Below are positions 22,494-29,649 of a DNA stretch of 31,846 bases, one piece after another. A model generated the notes under the pieces. That model worked only from the letters and a program-made list of their open reading frames with translations, was not told the DNA's origin and did no database searches. Made by a program: the position numbers and the translations under genes. The DNA comes from a virus: positions 1 to 31,846 of the IMG/VR virus record IMGVR_UViG_3300031857_000850, one strand, 5' to 3'. How positions within the stretch are numbered: position 1 is the first letter of the stretch; every line of letters starts with the position of its first letter.

Positions 22494-22747
22494 TGGCCAA
22501 CAATCGACCGATCAAAGCAGAAAACGTAGCCTTTGCCGTCCGCACTGTCGCCGAACCGCATATCGTCAAGCGGCCAGTCAAGCTTGTTGCGCTCGATTAA
22601 TGCCTTGACCGCCTCAAAATGCGCCAATTCGTACGATTTCTCGTACGGATACGAGATTGTTGCCTGCCATTTTGTAGACGTATAGGCCTTGATTCGCGCG
22701 CCTTTGTGCGTAGTGGCTGGGATAAATTTAGTGTGAATGGCAATCAT
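22490..22747 (-). CDS. Conserved phage hypothetical (MIAIHTKFIPAT family)
   Basis: An 85-residue protein beginning MIAIHTKFIPATTHKGARIK, followed by YPYEKSYELAHFEAVKALIE and a C-terminal GDSADGKGYVFCF. The conserved start HTKFIPATxxxGxRIKA is a pattern I associate with a small protein family in proteobacterial phages and prophages, function unknown. It may form a compact alpha-beta fold. GGGAGG lies before the ATG at good distance. Upstream in-frame extensions to 23038 run through two other genes and are rejected. Confidence 0.7.
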   Translation of the reverse strand: MIAIHTKFIPATTHKGARIKAYTSTKWQATISYPYEKSYELAHFEAVKALIERNKLDWPLDDMRFGDSADGKGYVFCFDRSIVGQ

Positions 22748-22749
22748 TG

Positions 22750-22911
22750 TTAATCCCTCCCGATGATGATAAGACCGAATATCAGCACGGCCAGCACGGC
22801 CGCTCCGCCTGCAATCTCCCGAGCGGTCACGGCGTCCGATACGAACGAAATGCAACCCAAAGCGATCAGGCCTCCTGACAGTGCTGCCAGCAATACAGGT
22901 AATTTGTCCAT
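22750..22911 (-). CDS. 53-aa two-helix membrane protein
   Basis: A 53-residue protein with two membrane segments, residues 4-24 (LPVLLAALSGGLIALGCISF) and 33-51 (IAGGAAVLAVLIFGLIIIG), joined by a short polar loop SDAVTAR. AGGAG lies nine bases before the ATG. It sits 2 nt from both neighbours. Such small two-pass proteins can be holin-like, superinfection-exclusion or membrane-signalling proteins; early position and distance from the lysis genes argue against a lysis role. Confidence 0.65.
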   Translation of the reverse strand: MDKLPVLLAALSGGLIALGCISFVSDAVTAREIAGGAAVLAVLIFGLIIIGRD

Positions 22912-22913
22912 TG

Positions 22914-23054
22914 TCAGAACTCCTCAGCCAAAATGCGCTCGACTTCAGCGTCATCGCGCCTGCGCAAACTTTCAACAAGCGCGTCATTTTCCAGCGCAAT
23001 TTCCGGCGCAATTTCATATCGAGCGCAAAGCGCAGCAAATTGATTCTGTGTCAT
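22914..23054 (-). CDS. 46-aa acidic helical protein, first gene of leftward operon
   Basis: A 46-residue helical protein (MTQNQFAALCARYEIAPEIA, then LVESLRRRDDAEVERILAEE). AAGGGGAA precedes the ATG with good spacing, and a consensus-like promoter lies about 50 bases upstream, so this is the first gene of the operon. No family recognised; the size and charge recall small phage inhibitors or regulators, but this is only an impression. Confidence 0.62.
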   Translation of the reverse strand: MTQNQFAALCARYEIAPEIALENDALVESLRRRDDAEVERILAEEF

Positions 23055-23103
23055 TTGATTCCCCTTTCATTTTTATCCGGCCTGTGTCGCTGGCCGTGAA
23101 GGT

Positions 23104-23131
23104 AGAATAGCATATTATTTTGTCCTGTCAA
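23104..23131 (-). promoter_or_regulatory. Sigma70-type promoter for leftward small-gene operon
   Basis: On the minus strand a perfect TTGACA (23131-23126) is followed after 16 nt by TATTCT (23109-23104). The AT-rich spacer and surroundings suit a strong early promoter. The predicted start is about 40 nt before the first gene. The ATGGTC repeat cluster begins about 47 nt upstream of the -35 box. Confidence 0.68.
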
Positions 23132-23177
23132 ACATTATTTTATGTGCCTGTGAAAATAATTTTTTCGGGCGGTTTGC

Positions 23178-23500
23178 ATGGTCTTTATGGCACTCGCATG
23201 GTCATTTTTTCGGCTGAGATGACCATGCCAAAACCCGCGCAGAATCTAGCTTTTTGCTGTAAATGGTCTTTATGGTCATGTTTTTATAGATACTCAGGAA
23301 AAGTATTAGATATATAGCCGTGAGCGGAATTAGACCGGCGCTTACGCTGTCAGGCGTGCGTATAGTTACACAGCGCTGGAGTCTGGCAAAAATGATGACC
23401 ATTTTGGCCATGCCATCGATTTTTAGGGTTAAGTGATTGATTTTTAATTGTTTATTGCATGGTCACGCGGTCGAATATAAAAGACCATGCGTGACCATGC
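23178..23500. repeat. ATGGTC/GACCAT repeat cluster (operator or iteron array)
   Basis: Nine exact copies of ATGGTC or its complement GACCAT start at 23178, 23198, 23221, 23263, 23272, 23397, 23459, 23483 and 23493, where less than one is expected in 323 nt. Six extend to GCATGGTC/GACCATGC. Two long inverted repeats stand out: GCATGGTCAT (23196-23205) with its complement at 23219-23228, and GCATGGTCACGC (23457-23468) with its complement at 23489-23500. A 13-nt direct repeat ATGGTCTTTATGG occurs at 23178 and 23263. The array fills the AT-rich intergenic region between a leftward promoter and a regulator-like gene, as expected for operators or replication iterons. Confidence 0.8.
23455..23481 (+). 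promoter_or_regulatory. Candidate promoter of regulator-like gene, inside inverted repeat
   Basis: A -10-like TATAAA (23476-23481) lies in the centre of the 12-bp inverted repeat, with TTGCAT (23455-23460) 15 nt upstream as a weak -35; TATTGC at 23453 would give 17 nt. A protein bound to the two arms would cover the promoter, which suggests autoregulation of the gene at 23528. Box quality is modest. Confidence 0.45.
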
Positions 23501-23527
23501 GTAACCATGTCGGAGTGATAACAAACC

Positions 23528-23737
23528 ATGCCTTCCGGACGCCCAGGTAGACCAGCGTCAATCCGCACGCGCAATTTTCGCCGGTATCTGACCGACGCAG
23601 ATGCCGCAATACTCGCGCACGCGGGCGACGGCGACATGTCCGCCGGTTTTCGCAATCTGATTGATTGGTATTGGCAGAGTGTCAATGATGCAAAAACAAA
23701 CGAACGATCGTGCTATAAAATAAAACCTGACGAGTAA
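23528..23737 (+). CDS. Small basic DNA-binding-like protein (possible ribbon-helix-helix regulator)
   Basis: A 69-residue protein with an N-terminal basic arm MPSGRPGRPASIRTRNFRRY containing an AT-hook-like GRPGRP, then LTDADAAILAHAGDGDMSAG and FRNLIDWYWQS. A strand followed by two helices would fit a CopG/Arc-type ribbon-helix-helix fold, but key residues are not diagnostic. It stands alone, directly downstream of the ATGGTC repeat array, and is followed by its own terminator. That layout suggests a regulator that binds the array. The GGAG ribosome site is 12 nt from the ATG, longer than usual. Confidence 0.55.
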   Translation: MPSGRPGRPASIRTRNFRRYLTDADAAILAHAGDGDMSAGFRNLIDWYWQSVNDAKTNERSCYKIKPDE

Positions 23738-23745
23738 TGGCGAAT

Positions 23746-23764
23746 AGCACCCCCGTGCTTTTTT
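23746..23764 (+). terminator. Rho-independent terminator after regulator-like gene
   Basis: A 5-bp stem AGCAC/GTGCT with a CCCC loop (23746-23759) is followed by a run of six T residues. It begins nine bases after the stop codon of the regulator-like gene and insulates it from the packaging operon. Confidence 0.75.
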
Positions 23765-23768
23765 CTAC

Positions 23769-23864
23769 ATTCTGAATTCAGAATACCCTCCCGCCTCCCA
23801 GCAAATAGCCCCCTCGCTCCCAGCTGCCAGCCCCGAATACGAATGCGCCATAACGTACGTTATG
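23769..23864. promoter_or_regulatory. Two 16-bp perfect palindromes in intergenic region
   Basis: ATTCTGAATTCAGAAT (23769-23784) and CATAACGTACGTTATG (23849-23864) are each perfectly self-complementary, 64 nt apart, and unrelated in sequence. Perfect dyads this long are typical of dimeric repressor operators. Between them lies a C-rich stretch without any gene. The binding protein is not known. Confidence 0.55.
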
Positions 23865-23933
23865 TAAAACGCTTTTCAGCCGATAATCTTTAGATTTTGG
23901 CAATTTTCCGGACGATTTTCTGGCTGATTGATA

Positions 23934-23984
23934 GGGGGGGGAGGGGTCTGCTGGCACTATAAAATTTTGGGTACCCTCTCCCCC
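23934..23984. other. G8AG4 tract and complementary C-rich tract
   Basis: An uninterrupted G8 followed by A and G4 (23934-23946) is partly complementary to ACCCTCTCCCCC (23973-23984), giving an imperfect hairpin over an AT-rich loop of about 26 nt. The G-runs could also form a quadruplex. It lies about 180 nt before the small terminase candidate, where packaging recognition or cos sites are often found. No coding potential is seen here. Confidence 0.45.
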
Positions 23985-24039
23985 ACACCAAAAGGGAAAA
24001 CAGCCAAATAGGCAAACACCCTTCCCACAACAAAAAAGT

Positions 24040-24068
24040 TTGCAGCTCCCCGCAGCAAGCGCTAGAAT
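24040..24068 (+). promoter_or_regulatory. Candidate promoter of packaging/structural operon
   Basis: TTGCAG (24040-24045), 17 nt, then TAGAAT (24063-24068), a -10 box one base from consensus. The -35 box is weak, which would fit activation by a phage factor. The leader to the small terminase start is about 90 nt. The stretch 23738-24160 holds no convincing gene. Confidence 0.5.
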
Positions 24069-24160
24069 CCGCGCATGGGCGCACGTTGGACGGCCGACCG
24101 CACCACGGCCACGAGAAAGACGGCGTGCGTCCTACCTAACACTTTCCGCCAGGAGACAAA

Positions 24161-24496
24161 GTGCCCGCGCCAATCAAAGACCCGCCCTACGTTCCGCCCG
24201 CCGTCCTACCCAAAACGGACAACATGCGTCTGAAAGAATTGAAGCAGATGCTGATCGAAGGCAAGGGGCAGCAGGTCGTCCAGAAAGTGCTGGATATTGC
24301 GTTAGAAGACGGCCATCCTGGCCAGATGGCGGCGCTAAAGCTCTGTATGGAGAGGGCGCTACCGGTCAGTATGTTCGAGAAGACCGCCGCCCAGCGCGCC
24401 GCTGTGACGATTAACATCACCGGCATTGGCGGCCCCGACGCACCGGCGCCCCAAGCCGAGATCATCGACGTACAAATGAAAGACGCCAATGGATGA
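24161..24496 (+). CDS. Small terminase subunit candidate
   Basis: A 111-residue protein starting at a GTG with AGGAG five to six bases upstream. It has a helical core (KELKQMLIEGKGQQVVQKVL, GQMAALKLCMERALPVSMFE) followed by AAVTINITGIGGP and an acidic tail. Small terminases of many podoviruses are short helical proteins that oligomerise and bind the packaging site, ending in a flexible tail that contacts the large subunit. It lies two genes before the large terminase, next to a possible packaging site. No helix-turn-helix is certain, so the call rests mostly on position. Confidence 0.6.
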   Translation: MPAPIKDPPYVPPAVLPKTDNMRLKELKQMLIEGKGQQVVQKVLDIALEDGHPGQMAALKLCMERALPVSMFEKTAAQRAAVTINITGIGGPDAPAPQAEIIDVQMKDANG

Positions 24497-24890
24497 GTAT
24501 TTATCTGGACTTGGGCTGACGCCCCAAGAGCTCAATAAAGTGATGTACCACCGCGCCAACATGGCCAAGCCTGGCCGCGACGCCGAGGGAAATCCCGTGA
24601 CCATCTACGCCACCGGCATACGCATTCCGTCAGGAAAGTTCAAAGGCAAGTTCGTATCTGTGCCGGGATTCGTCAACGGCAAAATTATTCAGGACGAAGG
24701 CGAGCTATACAAAATCTGGCGAAAAGACATTAACGCTGGAAAATGGCCGCTTTTCCCGACCAGCGAGGCACTAAATGAGCGCGACGCTTGGCTGCACCAA
24801 GTCATGGAACGTGACATGCAGTTGATGCGATCCCAGCAGCAGCCTGAGACGCCGGTTTACTATCAAGACCCGTTCGGGGCGCCGTTCTGA
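24489..24890 (+). CDS. Conserved hypothetical between terminase genes
   Basis: A 133-residue protein with GRDAEGNPVTIYATGIRIPS and GKFKGKFVSVPGFVNGKIIQ, a beta-rich centre, then a helical end rich in Gln and Met (WLHQVMERDMQLMRSQQQ). The final YQDPFGAPF is short and aromatic. It overlaps the small terminase candidate by 8 nt and the large terminase start by TGATG. Genes of this kind are common between terminase subunits in podovirus-like phages, but the function is not known to me; a packaging accessory or virion protein is likely. Confidence 0.6.
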   Translation: MDEYLSGLGLTPQELNKVMYHRANMAKPGRDAEGNPVTIYATGIRIPSGKFKGKFVSVPGFVNGKIIQDEGELYKIWRKDINAGKWPLFPTSEALNERDAWLHQVMERDMQLMRSQQQPETPVYYQDPFGAPF

Positions 24891-26149
24891 TGGCTGACCT
24901 ATCGTTCCAGCTGCTGCCGTGGCAACAAACGGTTTTTTCCGATTCCACGAGGTTCAAAGTCGTCGCCGCTGGCCGCCGCTGCGGCAAGTCCCGGCTGGCT
25001 GCCACCACCCTACTGATTGAGGGGCTGCGCTGCCCAGCAGGGTCAGCGGTGCTGTACGTGGCACCGACCAACGGGCAGGCCCGGCAGATTATCTGGAATG
25101 TCTTGCTGGACTTGGGACGCGAGGTCATTGCGGGCAGTCATGTGAACAATCAGGACATCACCCTGATAAATGGCGCGACCATCTATGTGAGGGGCGCGGA
25201 CAGACCCGACACCCTGCGAGGCGTCTCACTCACCTACGCGGTATTGGACGAGGTGGCTGATATCAAGCCCGAGGCCTGGGAGCAGGTCATCCGAGCCAGC
25301 TTGTCGGACAAGAAAGGTCGGGGTCTCTTCATCGGCACGCCTAAGGGCAGGAATTGGTTCTTCGATCTGTTCAAGCTCGGCCAGTCTGGCCAGGACGAGG
25401 ATTGGAAAAGCTGGCACTTCACCACTAAGGACAACCCGCTGATCGACCCCAAAGAGGTCGAGTCGGCCAAGAAGACGCTCTCGACCTTCGCGTTCAAGCA
25501 GGAATACATGGCTTCCTTCGACAACGCGGGCTCCGACGTCTTCAAAGAGGATTGGATCAAGTACGGCGAAGAGCCCGACTACGGCAGCTACTTCGTCGCA
25601 GTCGACTTGGCTGGATTTGAAGAAGTTGCCAAACAAGCAGCTAACTCGAAAAAGCGGTTGGACGAGACGGCGATTGCGATTGTCAAGGTGACAGACGAGG
25701 GCCAGTGGTTCGTCAAAGAAATCGTCCACGGGCGCTGGGACATCAAAGAGACAGCTGTCAAGATTCTGACAGCCATGCGCGACTACCGGCCTATGTCGGT
25801 TGGCATTGAGCGCGGATCGCTGAAAAATGCGGTTTTGCCGTATTTAAGTGACTTAATGCGCAAGAATAATGTATATTCCCACATCATCGACCTTACGCAC
25901 GGCAACCGTAAGAAAGCGGACAGGATCGTCTGGAGCCTTCAGGGACGTTTTGAGCACGGCCGGATTGTCTTGAATCAAGATGAAGACTGGACTGAATTCT
26001 TAGACCAGCTCTTGATGTTCCCCGCAGTAGGCGTGCATGATGACTTGCCCGATGCGCTCTCGTACATTGACCAGCTGGCAGTGACTAGCTACTTTGAAGA
26101 CGATCAGAGCGACGACTGGGAGCCTATAGACATCATCGCAGGATACTAA
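24890..26149 (+). CDS. terL: Large terminase subunit (TerL)
   Basis: A 419-residue packaging motor. ATPase domain: Walker A AAGRRCGKS (Lys33), a YVAPTNGQARQI segment, Walker B AVLDEVADI (Asp120, Glu121) and coupling motif FIGTPKGRN. Nuclease domain, RNase H-like: Asp239 in VAVDLAGFEE, GIERGSLKN, and HDDLPDALSY with Asp384, Asp385 and Asp388. All motifs expected for a functional enzyme are present, and the length is typical of the shorter TerL types. It pumps DNA into the prohead through the portal encoded by the next gene, which starts directly after this stop codon. Confidence 0.95.
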   Translation: MADLSFQLLPWQQTVFSDSTRFKVVAAGRRCGKSRLAATTLLIEGLRCPAGSAVLYVAPTNGQARQIIWNVLLDLGREVIAGSHVNNQDITLINGATIYVRGADRPDTLRGVSLTYAVLDEVADIKPEAWEQVIRASLSDKKGRGLFIGTPKGRNWFFDLFKLGQSGQDEDWKSWHFTTKDNPLIDPKEVESAKKTLSTFAFKQEYMASFDNAGSDVFKEDWIKYGEEPDYGSYFVAVDLAGFEEVAKQAANSKKRLDETAIAIVKVTDEGQWFVKEIVHGRWDIKETAVKILTAMRDYRPMSVGIERGSLKNAVLPYLSDLMRKNNVYSHIIDLTHGNRKKADRIVWSLQGRFEHGRIVLNQDEDWTEFLDQLLMFPAVGVHDDLPDALSYIDQLAVTSYFEDDQSDDWEPIDIIAGY

Positions 26150-28195
26150 ATGGATCAGAACGACTACGACCAGCCTACGGAAGCCGACAAAGAGCTACTA
26201 GCCTTTGTGGTCGACCACTGCAACCGCTGGCGCGACTGGCGCGACACCAACTACTTAAGCCTCTGGGAAGAGTACGAGCGCATCTTCAGGGGTGAGTGGG
26301 CGTCTGAGGACAAGACCCGCGAGTCAGAACGATCGAAAATTGTCACCCCTGCGGCACAGCAAGCCGTCGAAACTCGCCACGCGGAGATCATGGAAGCGAT
26401 CTTCGGCTCTGGCGAGTTTTTTGATATTGAAGACGACCTGCAAGACGCCGATCAGCAGACGATCGACATCGAAGCGCTGCGCGCGCAACTCTCCGAAGAC
26501 TTCAAGAAAGACAAGATCAAAAAGGCGATCGACCAGATCGAGCTCTTGGCTGAGATTTACGGAACAGGCATTGGTGAGATCGTCGTTGGCTCCGAGATGG
26601 AATACATCCCTGCCACGCAGGCGATCCCAGGCGTGCAAGGCCAGGCAGCCATTGGTGTGATTGAGAAGCCGCGCGTAGCAGTCAAGCTCGTGCCGGTGAA
26701 TCCGAAAAATTTCTTGTTCGACCCTAACGGCACATCCATCGACGACTGCATGGGTGTGGCCATTGAGAAGTACGTCTCCATCCACAAGGTCGTGCGAGGC
26801 ATCGAGCGAGGCATCTACCGCAAGGTCAACATCACTCCGACCTATGAAGACTCGCAGATAGAACCCACGCAAGAAGTGCAGCAGTTCCAAGACGAGAAGG
26901 TGCGTCTGCTGACGTACTACGGTCTGGTGCCACGCGAGTATCTGACTAAGCTTGAAGAGATGGAAGCCGGGGGCAAGATCGAAGAGCTCTTCCCTGAGGA
27001 TTCAGCAGCAGACGACTATCAAGATATGGTCGAAGCCATCGTGGTAGTAGCTAATGATGGCATGCTGCTAAAGGCTGAAGAGACGCCCTACATGATGAAA
27101 GACCGTCCGGTACTAAGCTACCAGGACGACACCGTGCCGAACCGCCTCTTGGGTCGTGGGACGATCGAGAAGGCCTACAACATGCAAAAGGCCATCGACG
27201 CGCAGGTGAGAAGTCATCTGGACTCTCTGGCGCTGACAACTGCGCCGATGATGGGCATGGACGCCACACGCCTGCCGAGAGGGGCTAAGTTTGAGGTCAA
27301 GCCTGGCAAGGCGATGCTGACCAACGGCAACCCGCAGGAGATTTTGTTCCCGTTCAAGTTCGGTCAAACGAGTCCTGAGAACATCGCCACCGCGCAGACG
27401 TTCGAGCGCATGCTGCTGCAAGCCACGGGTACGATGGACAGCAACGGCATGGTCAGCCAAGTCTCACGCGACGGCAACGGCGCTGCGATGTCGATGGCAG
27501 TTGCGACCATCATTAAGAAGTACAAGCGCACGTTGGTGAACTTCCAGGAAGACTTCTTGATTCCGTTCATCAAAAAAGCTGCGTATCGCTACATGCAGTT
27601 TGACCCCGATCGCTACCCGTCCACCGATTTGAACTTCGTGCCCACGGGCACGCTGGGCATCTTGGCGCGCGAGTACGAGCAGCAGCAGTTCGTTGGCCTG
27701 CTACAGACTTTGGGTCCAGATACGCCGGTGCTACCGATTATTTTGAAGGGCATTGTGGCTAATAGCAGCCTCTCGAACCGTCTGGAGCTCTTGGAAGCCT
27801 TGACGCAAATGGCCCAGCCGAACCCTGAGCAGCAGCAAATGGCCATGATGCAGCAGCAACTGGCCATGCAGGCCGCGCAAGCGCAAATTGCGGTCAATCA
27901 GACGCAAGCCGAGCAAAATCGTGCTGAAGCGACTAAGACATTGATTGAAGCGCGTCTGAAGCCGGTCGAAACTGAGGCGAAAATCAGCCAGGCGCTGACA
28001 GCGAATCTGCCGAATCAGGCGGATTTGGCCTCGCGGGAGTTCGACAAGCGGGCAAAAGTGGCTGAGTTGATGCTAAAAGAAGCTGACATCAAGAACAAAA
28101 CGAAGATTGTGGAACTGCAAATGTCCAAAGCCCGCGATGGTGTGGCCGGATTGGAGAATCAGTTCCTTGAAGAGCTCCAGAAAGGGCTGAAATAA
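26150..28195 (+). CDS. Portal protein (P22-like, podovirus type)
   Basis: A 681-residue portal. The N-terminus is acidic and helical (RWRDWRDTNYLSLWEEYERI), followed by SKIVTPAAQQAVETRHAEIM, a segment typical of long podovirus portals. The middle contains strands and the wing region around PVNPKNFLFDPNG and the clip/stem-like RPVLSYQDDTVPN. The C-terminal 140 residues are Gln/Ala-rich helices (QQQMAMMQQQLAMQAAQAQI) that may form a barrel as in P22 gp1. It forms the dodecameric DNA gate at one vertex. It abuts TerL and overlaps the next gene by TAATG. Confidence 0.88.
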   Translation: MDQNDYDQPTEADKELLAFVVDHCNRWRDWRDTNYLSLWEEYERIFRGEWASEDKTRESERSKIVTPAAQQAVETRHAEIMEAIFGSGEFFDIEDDLQDADQQTIDIEALRAQLSEDFKKDKIKKAIDQIELLAEIYGTGIGEIVVGSEMEYIPATQAIPGVQGQAAIGVIEKPRVAVKLVPVNPKNFLFDPNGTSIDDCMGVAIEKYVSIHKVVRGIERGIYRKVNITPTYEDSQIEPTQEVQQFQDEKVRLLTYYGLVPREYLTKLEEMEAGGKIEELFPEDSAADDYQDMVEAIVVVANDGMLLKAEETPYMMKDRPVLSYQDDTVPNRLLGRGTIEKAYNMQKAIDAQVRSHLDSLALTTAPMMGMDATRLPRGAKFEVKPGKAMLTNGNPQEILFPFKFGQTSPENIATAQTFERMLLQATGTMDSNGMVSQVSRDGNGAAMSMAVATIIKKYKRTLVNFQEDFLIPFIKKAAYRYMQFDPDRYPSTDLNFVPTGTLGILAREYEQQQFVGLLQTLGPDTPVLPIILKGIVANSSLSNRLELLEALTQMAQPNPEQQQMAMMQQQLAMQAAQAQIAVNQTQAEQNRAEATKTLIEARLKPVETEAKISQALTANLPNQADLASREFDKRAKVAELMLKEADIKNKTKIVELQMSKARDGVAGLENQFLEELQKGLK

Positions 28196-29640
28196 TGGAT
28201 ATCGAGAAGATTTTGGCCTCCGATGTCGAGCCCGACGTCTTTACTGGCGTCGGGTCAGCCGTTTCTGAGGCTCGCGAGGTCACTCGGCAGCGCTTAAGCG
28301 AGAATGTCCAGACGGTTTTGGCCGCTTTGGGCAAGATGAAGAGCGAAATCGAGGGTAAATACGACGACGTTGCTCTCCAACTTGAGCAACGCATTGCAAA
28401 TATCCGCGACGGCCGCGATGGCGCGCCTGGACGCGATGGAGCACCCGGCCGAGACGGCAAAAATGGCCGTGATGGCAAGGACGGCCGGCCGGGCAAGGAT
28501 GGTGTAGACGGCCGCGACGGCGTCGATGGCCAAGATGGCGTGTCGGTGACGAACGCGTACCTCGACTTTGACAACAGTCTCGTTATTGAGCTCTCCAACG
28601 GCCGTCAGATCAATGTCGGCGAGGTCTTGCCGCCTGACTTGAGCGATCGTCTGAAAGTCATCATCAACCAAGGCGCCTCGGGCGGTGGTGGAGGCGGGGC
28701 GAGTCTGCCAGATCAGACAGGCAACGCGGGCAAGTTCCTAACGACTGACGGCAGCACGGCCTCTTGGGGCACGCCAGCGGGCTCAGGTGACGTTGTAGGC
28801 CCAGCATCAGCCACCGACAACGCGGTCGCACGTTTTGATTCGACGACTGGCAAGCTGATTCAAAACAGTGTCGTGACGATCAGCGACACAGGCGCTATGT
28901 CTGGCGTTACGTCGTTAGGTGTAGCGGACTACATCGACTTTGATACGACACCCACAGTCTCCAACGCTATTGGCCGCATGTATTGGGACGCGGCGCAGAA
29001 TACTTTGGCCGTTGGCCTGACATCTACACTTGTGGCCGATGTAGGCCAGACGCTTTACGCTCGCGCAACTAATGCTGAAGCCGTAACCATTACCAAAGGC
29101 CAAGCTGTTTACGCGTTCGGCGCAACGGGAAACCGTGTATCCGTTAAATTAGCCAACAATACTGGCGACGCCACCTCAGCAAAAACTTTTGGTTTGGCCG
29201 CTGAAGATATTACTGCTGGTGGCACCGGCATGATTATCTGCCAAGGCGTACTAGATGGCTTGGACACCAGCGCGTACACAGCGGGCGACTCCTTGTACCT
29301 TGGTGCAACCAATGGCGCCTTGACTGCAACAAAGCCATACGCACCAAACCATTTGGTCTATATCGGAACAGTTGAGCGCGCTAATGCAGGTAATGGGCAA
29401 ATCTATGTGCGCGTTCAAAATGGCTATGAAATAGATGAGCTACACAATGTGTCGGCTCAAAACCCCACTAACGGCCAGATATTGATCTACAACGAGACGA
29501 CAAGTCTGTGGGAGAAGGCCAATATTACCGCCGGATCGAATATTACGATCACGAATGGCGCTGGATCAATTACGATTGCGTCTACCGGCGGTGGCGGCGG
29601 TTCTGGTGATGGCGGTGCATACGCCTGGTTCTTATCTTAA
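28195..29640 (+). CDS. Collagen-like fibre protein
   Basis: A 481-residue fibre. Residues 1-70 form a helix with heptad-like character (AALGKMKSEIEGKYDDVALQ). Residues 73-115 hold fourteen uninterrupted Gly-X-Y triplets (GRDGAPGRDGAPGRDGKNG and on), a collagen-like triple helix rich in Arg, Lys and Asp. A glycine hinge GGGGGG follows near residue 163. The C-terminal 300 residues are beta-rich, with GSGDVVGPASATDNAVARFD, common in phage fibres, and a glycine-rich end. It probably forms a trimeric virion fibre. It follows the portal gene, an unusual place for a fibre. Confidence 0.75.
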   Translation: MDIEKILASDVEPDVFTGVGSAVSEAREVTRQRLSENVQTVLAALGKMKSEIEGKYDDVALQLEQRIANIRDGRDGAPGRDGAPGRDGKNGRDGKDGRPGKDGVDGRDGVDGQDGVSVTNAYLDFDNSLVIELSNGRQINVGEVLPPDLSDRLKVIINQGASGGGGGGASLPDQTGNAGKFLTTDGSTASWGTPAGSGDVVGPASATDNAVARFDSTTGKLIQNSVVTISDTGAMSGVTSLGVADYIDFDTTPTVSNAIGRMYWDAAQNTLAVGLTSTLVADVGQTLYARATNAEAVTITKGQAVYAFGATGNRVSVKLANNTGDATSAKTFGLAAEDITAGGTGMIICQGVLDGLDTSAYTAGDSLYLGATNGALTATKPYAPNHLVYIGTVERANAGNGQIYVRVQNGYEIDELHNVSAQNPTNGQILIYNETTSLWEKANITAGSNITITNGAGSITIASTGGGGGSGDGGAYAWFLS

Positions 29641-29649
29641 GAGGTAAAC

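Noticed and set aside
22748-23038. Upstream extension of the leftward frame that ends at 22490
   Set aside because: It crosses two small genes that have their own ribosome sites. The family-like start MIAIHTKF has GGGAGG right before it, and the extension is arginine-rich shadow sequence.
23178-23500. CRISPR array
   Set aside because: The repeats are 6-13 nt, occur in both orientations and have irregular spacing, unlike CRISPR repeats and spacers.
24075-24233. 52-codon rightward frame before the small terminase
   Set aside because: No ribosome site, unusual Arg/Thr/Pro composition, and large out-of-frame overlap with the better supported small terminase candidate.
26324-26890. Long antisense frame opposite the portal gene
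   Set aside because: It has no ribosome site or known motif, and its composition mirrors the codon bias of the portal gene.
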